From: Anaerolineales bacterium
GTDB lineage: Bacteria > Chloroflexota > Anaerolineae > Anaerolineales > Villigracilaceae
Direction: 5' to 3'
Length of the DNA stretch: 64,000 nt
Assembly: GCA_026928255.1 (NCBI GenBank)
Contig: JAIXKJ010000003.1
Span: forward strand, 211,833-275,832
In this document: positions 14,916 through 23,161 of the stretch, piece by piece
How positions within the stretch are numbered: position 1 is the first letter of the stretch
How the letters are laid out: the number at the start of each line of letters is the position of its first letter
Notes under the pieces: generated by a model
Databases searched by the model: none
Seen by the model: the letters and a program-made list of their open reading frames with translations, nothing else
What the model was told of the DNA's origin: nothing
Made by a program: the position numbers and the translations under genes

Positions 14916-16451
14916 ATGCAAACGATTTATTTGGACGGAAAAAGTTTAACCTTCGATCAAGTGCGAGCGGTAGCCTATGGTTTGCCCAACGCGCCGCGCG
15001 TGGAGATTAGCGAGTCCGCCAAGCAAGCGGTAACCCGCGCTGCCGACGCGGTGCAGACGTTGCTCGCGCGCGGGACGATTGCTTACGGCATTACCACAGG
15101 ATTTGGCGCGTTCAAAGACCGCATCATCCCGCCCGAACAAGTGGAGTTGTTGCAGCGCAACATTTTGGTCAGCCATGCTGTTGGCGTGGGGGATGCGTTC
15201 GACGTTCCGACCACGCGCGCGATTATGCTCATCCGCGCCAACACGCTTTCACGCGGACATTCCGGCATTCGCTTGGAGACGCTGCAAAGGCTGGCGGACA
15301 TGCTCAACGCGGGCGTTCACCCGCTCGTCCCTGAAAAGGGGTCGCTGGGCGCGAGCGGCGATCTCGCGCCGTTGGCGCACATGGCGCTTCCGCTCATCGG
15401 CGAGGGGCGGGCGGAATATCAAGGCGAAGTTCTTTCGGGCGCGGAGGCTTTTCGACGCGCGAGGTTAAGTCCCGTGAAGTTGGCGGCGAAGGAAGGCTTG
15501 GCGCTGACCAACGGCACAACGGTGATGACCGCGCTCGGCGTTTTGCAAACGTTGCGCGCCGAACGTTACAGCCAAACGGCGGACGTGGTCGGCTGTTTGA
15601 GTCTCGAAGCCTTGAACGGCACCGACTTGGCTTTCGACGAGCGGATTCACAACCTGCGCCCTTTTCCGCGCCAAATCGAATGCGCGCGTTATTTGCGAAG
15701 TTTGTTAAGCGGCAGCGAATTCGTCCGCGAGCGCGCTTCGCTCAACGTGCAAGACGCCTACACCCTGCGCTGCATTCCGCAAGTTCACGGCGCGGCGCGA
15801 GACGCCATCGCTTATTCGCGTTGGGCGTTTGAAATCGAGTTGAACGCCGTTACCGACAATCCGCTAATTTTTATTGACGACGACGAAAACATTGACGTGC
15901 TTTCCGGCGGAAATTTTCACGGCGAGCCGCTGGCGATCGCGATGGATTACCTCGCCTTCGCCGTCGCCGAGTTGGGCAACATCTCCGAGCGGCGCATCAT
16001 GCGCCTGACGGACGAGAGTTCCAACATCCACGTTTTGCCGGCTTTCCTCACAGAGCAAGGCGGACTCAATTCCGGCTTTATGATTTTGCAATACACGGCG
16101 GCGGCGCTGGCGACCGAGAATAAAATCTTCGCCCACCCCGCCAGCGTGGACACGATTCCGTCGTCCGCCAACGTCGAAGACCACGTCAGCATGGGGGCGA
16201 CCGCCGCGCTAAAATTGCGCGAAACGCTGAACAACGTCGAGCGGATTTTAGCCATCGAGTGGATGTCCGCCGCGCAAGGCGTGGACTTTCGCAAACGCGC
16301 AATCGGCGCGGAAAAGAAATTGGGCGTCGGCACCAGCCGCGCCTACGCCGCCATCCGCGAGCGCATCCCGTTCATCGAGGCGGATACGGTCATGTACGAA
16401 TACATGGAAGCCGCGCGTCAACTGGTGGCGGACGGAAAAGCGCTTGAGTAA
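14916..16451 (+). CDS. hutH: Histidine ammonia-lyase
   Basis: 511 residues, normal length. It removes ammonia from L-histidine to give urocanate. The MIO electrophile is formed from A146-S147-G148 in GSLGASGDLAPLAH. Other active-site blocks are YGITTGFG near 57-64, LTNGTTVM near 193 and FHGEPLA near 333. No hutU, hutI or hutG is nearby; the gene stands before the hydroxyproline-type genes instead. A related tyrosine- or phenylalanine-type lyase is less likely because the hutH-like SH(A)VG region is kept (ILVSHAVGVG). Confidence 0.93.
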   Translation: MQTIYLDGKSLTFDQVRAVAYGLPNAPRVEISESAKQAVTRAADAVQTLLARGTIAYGITTGFGAFKDRIIPPEQVELLQRNILVSHAVGVGDAFDVPTTRAIMLIRANTLSRGHSGIRLETLQRLADMLNAGVHPLVPEKGSLGASGDLAPLAHMALPLIGEGRAEYQGEVLSGAEAFRRARLSPVKLAAKEGLALTNGTTVMTALGVLQTLRAERYSQTADVVGCLSLEALNGTDLAFDERIHNLRPFPRQIECARYLRSLLSGSEFVRERASLNVQDAYTLRCIPQVHGAARDAIAYSRWAFEIELNAVTDNPLIFIDDDENIDVLSGGNFHGEPLAIAMDYLAFAVAELGNISERRIMRLTDESSNIHVLPAFLTEQGGLNSGFMILQYTAAALATENKIFAHPASVDTIPSSANVEDHVSMGATAALKLRETLNNVERILAIEWMSAAQGVDFRKRAIGAEKKLGVGTSRAYAAIRERIPFIEADTVMYEYMEAARQLVADGKALE

Positions 16452-16489
16452 AAATTTTCAAAAATAAAGTACACTTTGCTAAATGAAAG

Positions 16490-16535
16490 CGACTCTCTAG
16501 CGTTTGCAAAAACTTCGCGGATAGCGACAGAGTCG
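16490..16535 (+). promoter_or_regulatory. Leader hairpin upstream of the DapA-family gene
   Basis: CGACTCT (16490-16496) pairs with AGAGTCG (16529-16535), extended inside by CTAGCG with CGC...TAG. There is no T run, so it is not a simple terminator. It lies 20-65 bases upstream of the start codon, with the Shine-Dalgarno (TTGGAGG) just after it. It may be an RNA leader or an operator; no known class is recognised. Confidence 0.35.
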
Positions 16536-16555
16536 TAAAATCTCTTGGAGGCGTT

Positions 16556-17434
16556 ATGAACCTTAAAGGAATTTATGCTCCCATCGTTACCCCTTTCAAC
16601 GCGGACGAAAGCATTAACTATTCCGCGCTTGAACGGCTGATTGAATACTTAATCGCCAGCAAAATTTCCGGGCTTGTGCCGGGCGGCACGACGGGCGAAG
16701 TCTACGCGCTGAGCGAAGAAGAGCGTTTGGACATTTTCCGTTTCGTTAAGGAAAAAACGCAAGGGCGCGTTACGCTAATCGCCGGCACAAACAGCGGCGC
16801 AACCCGCGACGTCGTCCGCTATTCGCAACTCGCCGAAGAAATGGGCTACGATCTGCTCATGGTCGCCGTGCCGCCTTACTCGCGCCCCAATCAACGCGAG
16901 TTGTTGGCGCATTACGAAACCGTCGCCCAAGCGGTCAGCATTCCTATCGTCCTGTACAATTTCCCTTGGCGCGCGGGGACCGAAGTCGGCTACGAGGTGA
17001 TGGACGGGCTGACCAAATACGAACACGTCGTCGGCATCAAAGAAGCCAGCGGCGACATGTCCCGCGTTTACGAATTTCGCCTGCGTTACGGCGAGCGCTA
17101 TCAAATGATCTGCGGCTCGGACGACCAAGCGCTCGACTACTTCCTTTGGGGCAGTCAAGCGTGGATTGGCGGCGGCGCTTCGTGCGCCCCGCTCGAACAT
17201 TACAACATCTTAGAGTCCGCGCTGGCTGGCGATTTCGTCGCCGCCCGCAAACGCATGGACGTGCTGCTCCCTTTGCTTCGCAGCCTCGAAAGCGGCGGCT
17301 ACACCCAAAAGGTCAAATACGGTTGTGAAATGCGCGGCATTCCCGTCGGCGCGCCGCGTCGTCCGCTCTTGCCGCTGACCCGCGAAGAGCAAGCGGACTT
17401 TGAAAACATCTTTCAAAAATTGCTGATTAAGTAA
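16556..17434 (+). CDS. DapA/NAL-family lyase, probably pyrroline-4-hydroxy-2-carboxylate deaminase
   Basis: 292 residues, TIM-barrel family. The Schiff-base Lys is K162 (GIKEASGD) and the catalytic Tyr is Y134 (VLYNFPWRAG); the GGTTGE loop (43-48) binds the substrate carboxylate. Members catalyse dihydrodipicolinate synthesis, N-acetylneuraminate lysis or deamination of pyrroline-4-hydroxy-2-carboxylate. The gene is 12 bases from a proline-racemase-family epimerase and near a D-amino-acid oxidoreductase, so the hydroxyproline role is favoured over lysine synthesis. The exact substrate is inferred from context. Confidence 0.85.
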   Translation: MNLKGIYAPIVTPFNADESINYSALERLIEYLIASKISGLVPGGTTGEVYALSEEERLDIFRFVKEKTQGRVTLIAGTNSGATRDVVRYSQLAEEMGYDLLMVAVPPYSRPNQRELLAHYETVAQAVSIPIVLYNFPWRAGTEVGYEVMDGLTKYEHVVGIKEASGDMSRVYEFRLRYGERYQMICGSDDQALDYFLWGSQAWIGGGASCAPLEHYNILESALAGDFVAARKRMDVLLPLLRSLESGGYTQKVKYGCEMRGIPVGAPRRPLLPLTREEQADFENIFQKLLIK

Positions 17435-17446
17435 GCGCCAATTCTT

Positions 17447-18391
17447 ATGATTCGGATTCCCTATTTAGATTCGCACACCGGCGGCGAGCCGACGCGCTTA
17501 ATTCTCGCGCCGCCTTTCGACGTTGGAACGCTTCCCGTTTCCGAACAGTTAACTGCGCTGAAAGCGAATCATGACGACCTGCGCCGCGCCGTCCTGCTCG
17601 AACCGCGCGGCTCGGACGTGCTGGTCGGCGCGTACCTCGTCCCGCCCGCCGACGCCACTTGTCAATTCGGCGTCATCTTTTTCAATAACGCGGGTTACCT
17701 CAATATGTGCGGACACGGCACAATCGGCTTGATCGCCTCGTTGGCGTATTTGGGGAAAATCAAGCCGGGCGTCGTGCGCGTGGAGACTCCCGTCGGCGTG
17801 GTGGAAGCGACGTTGCACCCGTCGGCTTCGGGCTTGTACCCCAACAAAGTGTCCGTGCGAAACGTCCCCGCTTATCGTCATCTGCGGCGCGTGGCGTTGG
17901 ACGTGGACGGCAAAACGATTCACGGCGATGTGGCTTGGGGCGGCAATTGGTTCTTCCTCGTCCACGATCACGGTTTGGAGGTGAGCATGTCCAACCTCGA
18001 AGCGCTGACCGATTTCAGTTGGCGAGTCCGCCAAAGGTTGGCTGAAGCGGGCGTCGGCGGGGCAGGCGGCGCGGAGATTGACCACGTCGAACTGTTTGCT
18101 GAATCCGCAGAAGCGGACAGCCGCAGTTTTGTCTTGTGTCCTGGCAAAGCCTACGACCGTTCGCCTTGCGGCACGGGGACGAGCGCCAAGTTAGCCTGTT
18201 TGTACGAGGACGGAAAATTGCAAGCGGGGCAAATTTGGAAACAGCAAAGCGTGATTGGCAGCGTCTTTGAGGGCAGCGTAGAAATTGCCGACGGAAAAAT
18301 CGTGCCGACGATTACGGGCGAGGCGTGGGTGATGGCGGAAGGGACGCTGTTGATTGACGAGCGCGACCCGTTTGGAAAGGGAATCGTTTAA
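17447..18391 (+). CDS. Proline racemase-family enzyme, probably 4-hydroxyproline 2-epimerase
   Basis: 314 residues. Both catalytic cysteines are kept: C88 in NMCGHGTIG and C241 in [10 protein letters not shown]. The two-Cys pattern indicates racemase/epimerase chemistry; the related trans-3-hydroxyproline dehydratases replace one Cys with Thr. The N-terminus ([10 protein letters not shown]) is typical. It would interconvert trans-4-hydroxy-L-proline and cis-4-hydroxy-D-proline, feeding the FAD oxidoreductase at 19878. Its 3' end overlaps a convergent minus-strand gene by four bases. Confidence 0.9.
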   Translation: MIRIPYLDSHTGGEPTRLILAPPFDVGTLPVSEQLTALKANHDDLRRAVLLEPRGSDVLVGAYLVPPADATCQFGVIFFNNAGYLNMCGHGTIGLIASLAYLGKIKPGVVRVETPVGVVEATLHPSASGLYPNKVSVRNVPAYRHLRRVALDVDGKTIHGDVAWGGNWFFLVHDHGLEVSMSNLEALTDFSWRVRQRLAEAGVGGAGGAEIDHVELFAESAEADSRSFVLCPGKAYDRSPCGTGTSAKLACLYEDGKLQAGQIWKQQSVIGSVFEGSVEIADGKIVPTITGEAWVMAEGTLLIDERDPFGKGIV

Positions 18392-19788
18392 GCCCAATCT
18401 TCGCGCAGGAGAATCATAACGTACTTCAAATCTTGCGCTTCGATTTGCGTCGCAGAGAGCAGATAAGCGCGCGCCGAATCTTTGTCTTTTTTGAGTTTGA
18501 AGGGCGTGTCTTTTAGCGAGCCGTTTTTGTATAGGGCGCGTAAAAAGTCGGCGCGTTGGTCGGTTTCCCAAAATTGAATTTCGCCCAGCGAGCGCCCGAT
18601 GACGTCTTTGCGTTCGTAGCCGAGCGCGAGCAAAAAGGCGCGGTTGACGTCCACGATTTTGTCATCGTTGGCGCGAAAGATTGCCATGACGGGAAGTTCG
18701 TTTGAGTTGGATTCAATGTACGGTTGATTGAGGCGATGTTCGGCGGCGCGGCGCTCGGTAACGTCGTCTAACATGGTAATGCGCCCGATAACTTCGGACG
18801 TGTTGTTAAGGCGGATGTTAAATATCCGCACGTTGAAGACGACGGGCGCGCGCCCTTGCGGCGCGACGGCGATTTCGCGGCGAATCGTTTCGGAGTTTTC
18901 AAAAAGGGATTTTAGCGCGCTCCATTCGGAAAAGGCTTGCGTCGCTTGTTTGCCGACTAAAGAGAGCGGACTCAAATTGAAGAAATATTCAAAAGCGCGG
19001 TTGGCGTAAACGATCATCCCTTTGGGGTTGGTTACGATGATCGCGTCGTCCAAACTTTCGAGGATGAATTCTCCCGCTATCGGCATAATGTCCAACATGC
19101 CCGCGCTGAAAAAACCAAAACTAAAGATGACGCTGGAAATGACGAAACTGACCGGCGTTAAGTCGAGTTGCGGAACGGGGCTGATTCCCAAAACGTAAAT
19201 GATGTTTCCCAGCCAAGTAACGCCGCCGCCAGCGAGGATGATATAGGCTTGTTTCTTAAATTCGGGCGGGCTGTTAATCACCCGATAAACGAGATGAATA
19301 AAAGCGATTAATAGCAGGATGTAGGAATAAGCGATTAACAACCAGAACGCTAGTCCGTGCCCTAGCGCGAGCATGACGTAACCGTCCGTTGAGTCTTGGC
19401 TGAACTCTGTCCAAACGAAGTGATGATATTCGTTCGTCCACGCCAGCAAAGTGAAGGTGGAAGAAATCAAAAAAAGGGCAAAGGTTTTTAACGAGGATAA
19501 TTTTCTTTCGTTTTGCGTAAATTGATAAGCGAATAAAAAGAAGAAAAGCGGCACAAACGGGACGCCGACGTATTCGACCTTCGCCCAGAAGACTCCCCAG
19601 ACCAAGTTCGCGCTGGACAGTTCGAGCGAGTACGCCGCGCCCCAAACGACGACGGAGAGAATCAACCCCAGCAGCGCCGTCGCGCCGTAAGAGCGGTTTC
19701 TGCGCGTGGCGACAAATACCGCGCAGGCGGCGGCGATTAAACTAGAAATTGCGATTAGCGGAAAAAAAGGATTATTTTGCCATTGCAT
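18388..19788 (-). CDS. 7TM sensor with two PAS domains and no output domain
   Basis: 466 residues. The first 235 or so contain about seven hydrophobic helices, resembling the histidine-kinase N-terminal 7TM region. Two PAS domains follow (about 245-345, with [20 protein letters not shown] and the PAC end VTERR; about 360-460, with [23 protein letters not shown] split around residue 400). The protein stops just after the second PAS: no HisKA, HATPase, GGDEF or other effector is visible. It lies between hydroxyproline-type genes but on the opposite strand. It may signal through a partner. Confidence 0.85.
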   Translation of the reverse strand: MQWQNNPFFPLIAISSLIAAACAVFVATRRNRSYGATALLGLILSVVVWGAAYSLELSSANLVWGVFWAKVEYVGVPFVPLFFFLFAYQFTQNERKLSSLKTFALFLISSTFTLLAWTNEYHHFVWTEFSQDSTDGYVMLALGHGLAFWLLIAYSYILLLIAFIHLVYRVINSPPEFKKQAYIILAGGGVTWLGNIIYVLGISPVPQLDLTPVSFVISSVIFSFGFFSAGMLDIMPIAGEFILESLDDAIIVTNPKGMIVYANRAFEYFFNLSPLSLVGKQATQAFSEWSALKSLFENSETIRREIAVAPQGRAPVVFNVRIFNIRLNNTSEVIGRITMLDDVTERRAAEHRLNQPYIESNSNELPVMAIFRANDDKIVDVNRAFLLALGYERKDVIGRSLGEIQFWETDQRADFLRALYKNGSLKDTPFKLKKDKDSARAYLLSATQIEAQDLKYVMILLREDWA

Positions 19789-19877
19789 GAAAACGCTCCG
19801 CGCGAATTCTCAATCTTGAGAGAACCGCGTTTTTTTGTTATGCTTCATAATAATCAATTATACGATAGGAATACGGA

Positions 19878-21131
19878 ATGACGCAAAAAACGGACGTTCT
19901 CATTATCGGCGGCGGACCGATTGGATTGGGCTGCGCTTATTATCTGCAAAAATCCGGTCGGCAAGTCGCTTTGCTCGACGAATACGAAATCGGCAAAGGC
20001 AGCGGCGCGGGCAACGCCGGGCATGTGTTGGCGAGTCATATCATTCCGCTTGCCGAACCGAGCGCGTTGACCTCCGCTTTCAAGTGGATGTTTAATTCAG
20101 CGACCAGCCCCTTCGGCATGAAGGTCAGCCTCGACCCGAACTATTTAATTTGGCTGGCGCGTTTTGCGCTGGCTTGCAATCAAAATAATGTTAACCGCGC
20201 TGTCGAGCCGTTGTATCAACTGGGACAACTCAGCGCCAAAGAATTTTCGCGGATGATTGCCGAAGAGGCTTTCGATTGCGCTTATCAAAAAGCGGGCTTT
20301 TTGAATTTATATAAAAGTCAAAAAGCCTTCGACGGCGGACGCCATGAAGCCGACTTTTTGCAAACGCATGGAATTGCGACTCGCGTGTACAGCGCGGACG
20401 AAATTCAAGAGGTCGAGCCTGCCGCCCGCGAAGACGTGCTCGGCGGCGTGTGCTTCCCCGAAGACGCGCACCTCGACCCCGCGCTTTTCCTCTCCGCGTT
20501 GAAAGGGCGCGTCCGCCAAATGGGCGCGGAATTATTGGACGGCGTGAAAGTCGTCGGCTTTGAAGTTGCGGACGAGAAAATCGTTAAGGTGAAAACGTCT
20601 GCGGGCGATTTTGAGGCTGAGCAAATCGTCCTCGCCGCCGGCGCGCGCACGGCGACTTTTGCCCGCGAATTGAAAATCAACATCCCCCTTCAACCCGCTC
20701 GCGGTTACAGCCTGACCGCCGCCGCCATCGAAAACATGCCGCGCCATGCGCTCATCCTCGGCGACCGTCGCGTGGCGCTAACGCCGCTCGGCGATTGGCT
20801 TCGCGTTACCGGTCGGCTCGAAATTGGGCAATACGATAGAACGCCCAATCCGCTTTGGATTGAACGCCTCGAAAATTTCGCCCGCGAATATTTGCGCTTC
20901 GACGGAAAATTAAATGTCAAAGAAACTTGGGCCGGTCTGCGCCCTGTCGCCCCCGACGGGCTGCCGATTGTCGGCAAATCTCCCAAACAGAAAAACCTGA
21001 CGTTGGCGACGGGACACGGCATGATCGGTCTTTCGCTGGCGACGGGAACAGGCGTCGTCGTTAGTCAACTGCTCAATGGGCAAAAAACCGCTTTCGATTT
21101 GAGTCCGCTACGCGCGGAGCGTTTCCAATGA
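19878..21131 (+). CDS. FAD-dependent D-amino-acid (hydroxyproline) dehydrogenase-like oxidoreductase
   Basis: 417 residues, DadA/DAO superfamily. The N-terminal FAD dinucleotide motif IIGGGPIGLGCAYYL is near residue 8-22, followed by GSGAGNAGHV near 45. The C-terminal GLRPVAPDGLPIVG and ATGHGMIGLS segments complete the flavin site. The best fit in this neighbourhood is oxidation of cis-4-hydroxy-D-proline to pyrroline-4-hydroxy-2-carboxylate. A candidate promoter (TTGTTA 19835, 18-nt spacer, TATACG 19859) and an inverted repeat (TTCTCAA/TTGAGA) lie upstream. It overlaps the next gene by four bases. Confidence 0.87.
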   Translation: MTQKTDVLIIGGGPIGLGCAYYLQKSGRQVALLDEYEIGKGSGAGNAGHVLASHIIPLAEPSALTSAFKWMFNSATSPFGMKVSLDPNYLIWLARFALACNQNNVNRAVEPLYQLGQLSAKEFSRMIAEEAFDCAYQKAGFLNLYKSQKAFDGGRHEADFLQTHGIATRVYSADEIQEVEPAAREDVLGGVCFPEDAHLDPALFLSALKGRVRQMGAELLDGVKVVGFEVADEKIVKVKTSAGDFEAEQIVLAAGARTATFARELKINIPLQPARGYSLTAAAIENMPRHALILGDRRVALTPLGDWLRVTGRLEIGQYDRTPNPLWIERLENFAREYLRFDGKLNVKETWAGLRPVAPDGLPIVGKSPKQKNLTLATGHGMIGLSLATGTGVVVSQLLNGQKTAFDLSPLRAERFQ

Positions 21132-21979
21132 ACGCCGAACTTTTATTCGACGCCAAAGCCGAGTTGGGCGAAGGTCCCGCGTGGGACGAAAAAACGCAAA
21201 CGCTCTACTGGCTCGACATCCTCCAAAAAAGAATTTACGCCAATGAAAATTTGCTCGCCGAGTTGGACGATTACGTCGCGTGTCTCGCGCCGACGAAAAG
21301 CGGCAACCTCTTGATTGGGAAACGCGCCGCCCTCGCCGACTTTGCGCCTGATTCTGCCCAAGAGACTTTTCGCGCCGCCGTCAGCGACTCTGCCAAGACG
21401 CGCCTCAACGACGGTAAATGCGACCCCGCCGGGCGCTTTCTCTTCGGCACTATGGATTTAGAAGAGACCGAACCCATCGGCGCGTTTTATTCGTATGACG
21501 GCAAAGCGCTAAAAAAATTATTCGACGGCGTAACCATCTCCAACGGGCTGACTTGGAGTCCCGATTACAAAACCTTCTATTACATTGACACGCCCGCTTG
21601 CGAAGTCCGCGCTTATGATTACGATTTGGCGACGGGCGAAATTGCCAACCGCCGCCGCGCCTTCGCCGTTCCGCGCGCGCTCGGCTGGGCGGACGGCATG
21701 ACCAGCGACCGCGAAGGCAACTTGTGGATCGCCATGTGGGGCGGGGCGCAGCTTACGCGCTGGAATCCTAACAGCGGACAGTTGTTGCAAAAAATCCCTT
21801 TGCCCGTTTTGCAGCCGTCCTGCCCGGCTTTTGGCGGGAAGAACTGCAACGAACTTTTTATCACGTCTGCGCGCAAGGGCATGAGCCAAGCGCAGTTGAA
21901 TCAATATCCGCTTTCGGGCGGATTATTTAAGCTTGAGACGGATGTAGAAGGCTTGTCCGCTTTTGAGTTTGAGGGGTGA
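21128..21979 (+). CDS. SMP-30/gluconolactonase-family protein
   Basis: 283 residues, six-bladed beta-propeller. Family metal/substrate motifs are present: LGEGPAWD near residue 13 (Glu ligand), LNDGKCDPAGRF near 96, ISNGLTWS near 138 (Asn ligand) and WADGMTSD near 188 (Asp ligand). These enzymes hydrolyse sugar or related lactones. It is translationally coupled (ATGA overlap) to the FAD oxidoreductase, so its substrate may derive from the same pathway. Specificity cannot be read from sequence. Confidence 0.88.
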   Translation: MNAELLFDAKAELGEGPAWDEKTQTLYWLDILQKRIYANENLLAELDDYVACLAPTKSGNLLIGKRAALADFAPDSAQETFRAAVSDSAKTRLNDGKCDPAGRFLFGTMDLEETEPIGAFYSYDGKALKKLFDGVTISNGLTWSPDYKTFYYIDTPACEVRAYDYDLATGEIANRRRAFAVPRALGWADGMTSDREGNLWIAMWGGAQLTRWNPNSGQLLQKIPLPVLQPSCPAFGGKNCNELFITSARKGMSQAQLNQYPLSGGLFKLETDVEGLSAFEFEG

Positions 21980-22004
21980 GAGGTTAGGCGTAAAATGACG
22001 GCAA

Positions 22005-23087
22005 TTAAATAATCGCGTAACTTTTTAATAGCGTTTGAACTGATTTTGGGTCGTTGAACATTAAAACGTCAATAATCGAAAGCGAAGGCACAAAGGGATT
22101 TGAAAATTGTTTGTATTGGACGGAAGCGCTTTCGATAAAGCCTAATTCAATTCCATGATTCCTGAAAAATTCTTTGTCATATAGAGCCTTTCCGCCCGCC
22201 GCGTTGACGTAAGAATGATACCCTTGTTGTTTGGCGATGGCAATTAATCGCTCCGCTTTGCCGATTCCCTTCGTTTCAGGCGAACAGACCGACGACTTGA
22301 CATAATTAAACGGCAAATTTAGATATTGGTAGACGTTAACAACGGAGCGAATGGCTAAATCGGAAACGCTGTCGTAATCTTGGGCGAACGCGTCGCAGAC
22401 GAGCGATTCGACTTGCGAAAAATAAGGCGCTTTGCCGTAGGCTTGCCGCATCGTCTGTTGAAATTTTTTCTTCCACGAATCATTAATGGCTAAAGCAGTT
22501 TCGTTGACGAGGCAGTTCTGGCTTGCTTTTGAAATAGGAACGGTGAAAAGAAAATCTTTTCCATTAAGCAAAATGCGGTTTCTATTAATCCAACCGTTAG
22601 TAATGTAATTTACGTCGTCGTAAAAAACGAATAAATGGCTGGCGTCTATCAGATGAAAATATCCAATGTATGGGAATAGGTAGGGCTGCATTACGGCGAT
22701 AAATTTCTTCAAATGCATTGAAATAATTTCCCCTGAGCGAGCGGCGATTTTAAACCCTAAGCGTTCGTATAGACGCATGGCAGGGTTATTTCGATGAACG
22801 TCAAGGCGTATGTTTTTATTGGAAGATTGAATAAGCCGTGTAAGCAAGTTTTCCGCATAGCCCTTTCTTTGATGCTCGGGATGCGTCCAAACCATGCTGA
22901 CGAATATTTCAGATTGGTCGTCATAATAGAGAATATAGGAAGCAAGTTTTCCGTCGTCCGCATTTCTATATTCAAGGCTTTTTCCAAACGTTGTAATTTT
23001 AGAAGAGTATTGCTCAAGGTCTGCGATAGTAAAAAAGCCCCCGTTTATGGGCGTTAGAGAAGAGATGATTTCGGCGCGTTTAATCAT
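22005..23087 (-). CDS. GNAT acetyltransferase-WbqC fusion
   Basis: 360 residues from the ATG at 23087. Residues 1-125 are a GNAT domain with the acetyl-CoA loop HPEHQRKGYAENLL near 72-85 and LYERLGF near 112. Residues 126-360 are a WbqC-like domain starting MQPYLFPYIGYFHL, with NRNRILLNGKDFLFTVP and SVCSPETKGIGKAERL blocks. WbqC proteins occur in surface polysaccharide loci; biochemical role is not settled as far as I know. A longer in-frame start at 23144 is rejected because it runs into the divergent promoter. The fusion suggests acylation of an amino sugar in the adjacent glycan locus. Confidence 0.85.
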   Translation of the reverse strand: MIKRAEIISSLTPINGGFFTIADLEQYSSKITTFGKSLEYRNADDGKLASYILYYDDQSEIFVSMVWTHPEHQRKGYAENLLTRLIQSSNKNIRLDVHRNNPAMRLYERLGFKIAARSGEIISMHLKKFIAVMQPYLFPYIGYFHLIDASHLFVFYDDVNYITNGWINRNRILLNGKDFLFTVPISKASQNCLVNETALAINDSWKKKFQQTMRQAYGKAPYFSQVESLVCDAFAQDYDSVSDLAIRSVVNVYQYLNLPFNYVKSSVCSPETKGIGKAERLIAIAKQQGYHSYVNAAGGKALYDKEFFRNHGIELGFIESASVQYKQFSNPFVPSLSIIDVLMFNDPKSVQTLLKSYAII

Positions 23088-23097
23088 AAAGGATATT

Positions 23098-23126
23098 TTA
23101 CCGCGTGATTTTTTCTGACTTATAAT
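23098..23126 (+). promoter_or_regulatory. Candidate promoter of the plus-strand glycan genes
   Basis: TTACCG (23098-23103), 17-nt spacer, TATAAT (23121-23126). It would start transcription near 23133, ahead of the flippase gene at 23162. The -10 is perfect; the -35 keeps only part of the consensus. Confidence 0.55.
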
Positions 23127-23161
23127 TCGGCGTTTATCTTTCAATCGAACAAGGAATTTGA

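Noticed and set aside
14916..16451. A full histidine utilisation (hut) operon
   Set aside because: Only hutH is present; hutU, hutI and hutG are not in the neighbourhood.
16556..17434. Dihydrodipicolinate synthase for lysine synthesis (dapA)
   Set aside because: The catalytic residues are shared by the whole family, and the neighbours are an epimerase and a D-amino-acid oxidoreductase rather than lysine genes.
19801..19840. Rho-independent terminator between the 7TM-PAS gene and the FAD oxidoreductase
   Set aside because: There is an inverted repeat and a T run on the plus strand, but no plus-strand gene ends just before it; it may be part of the oxidoreductase promoter region instead.
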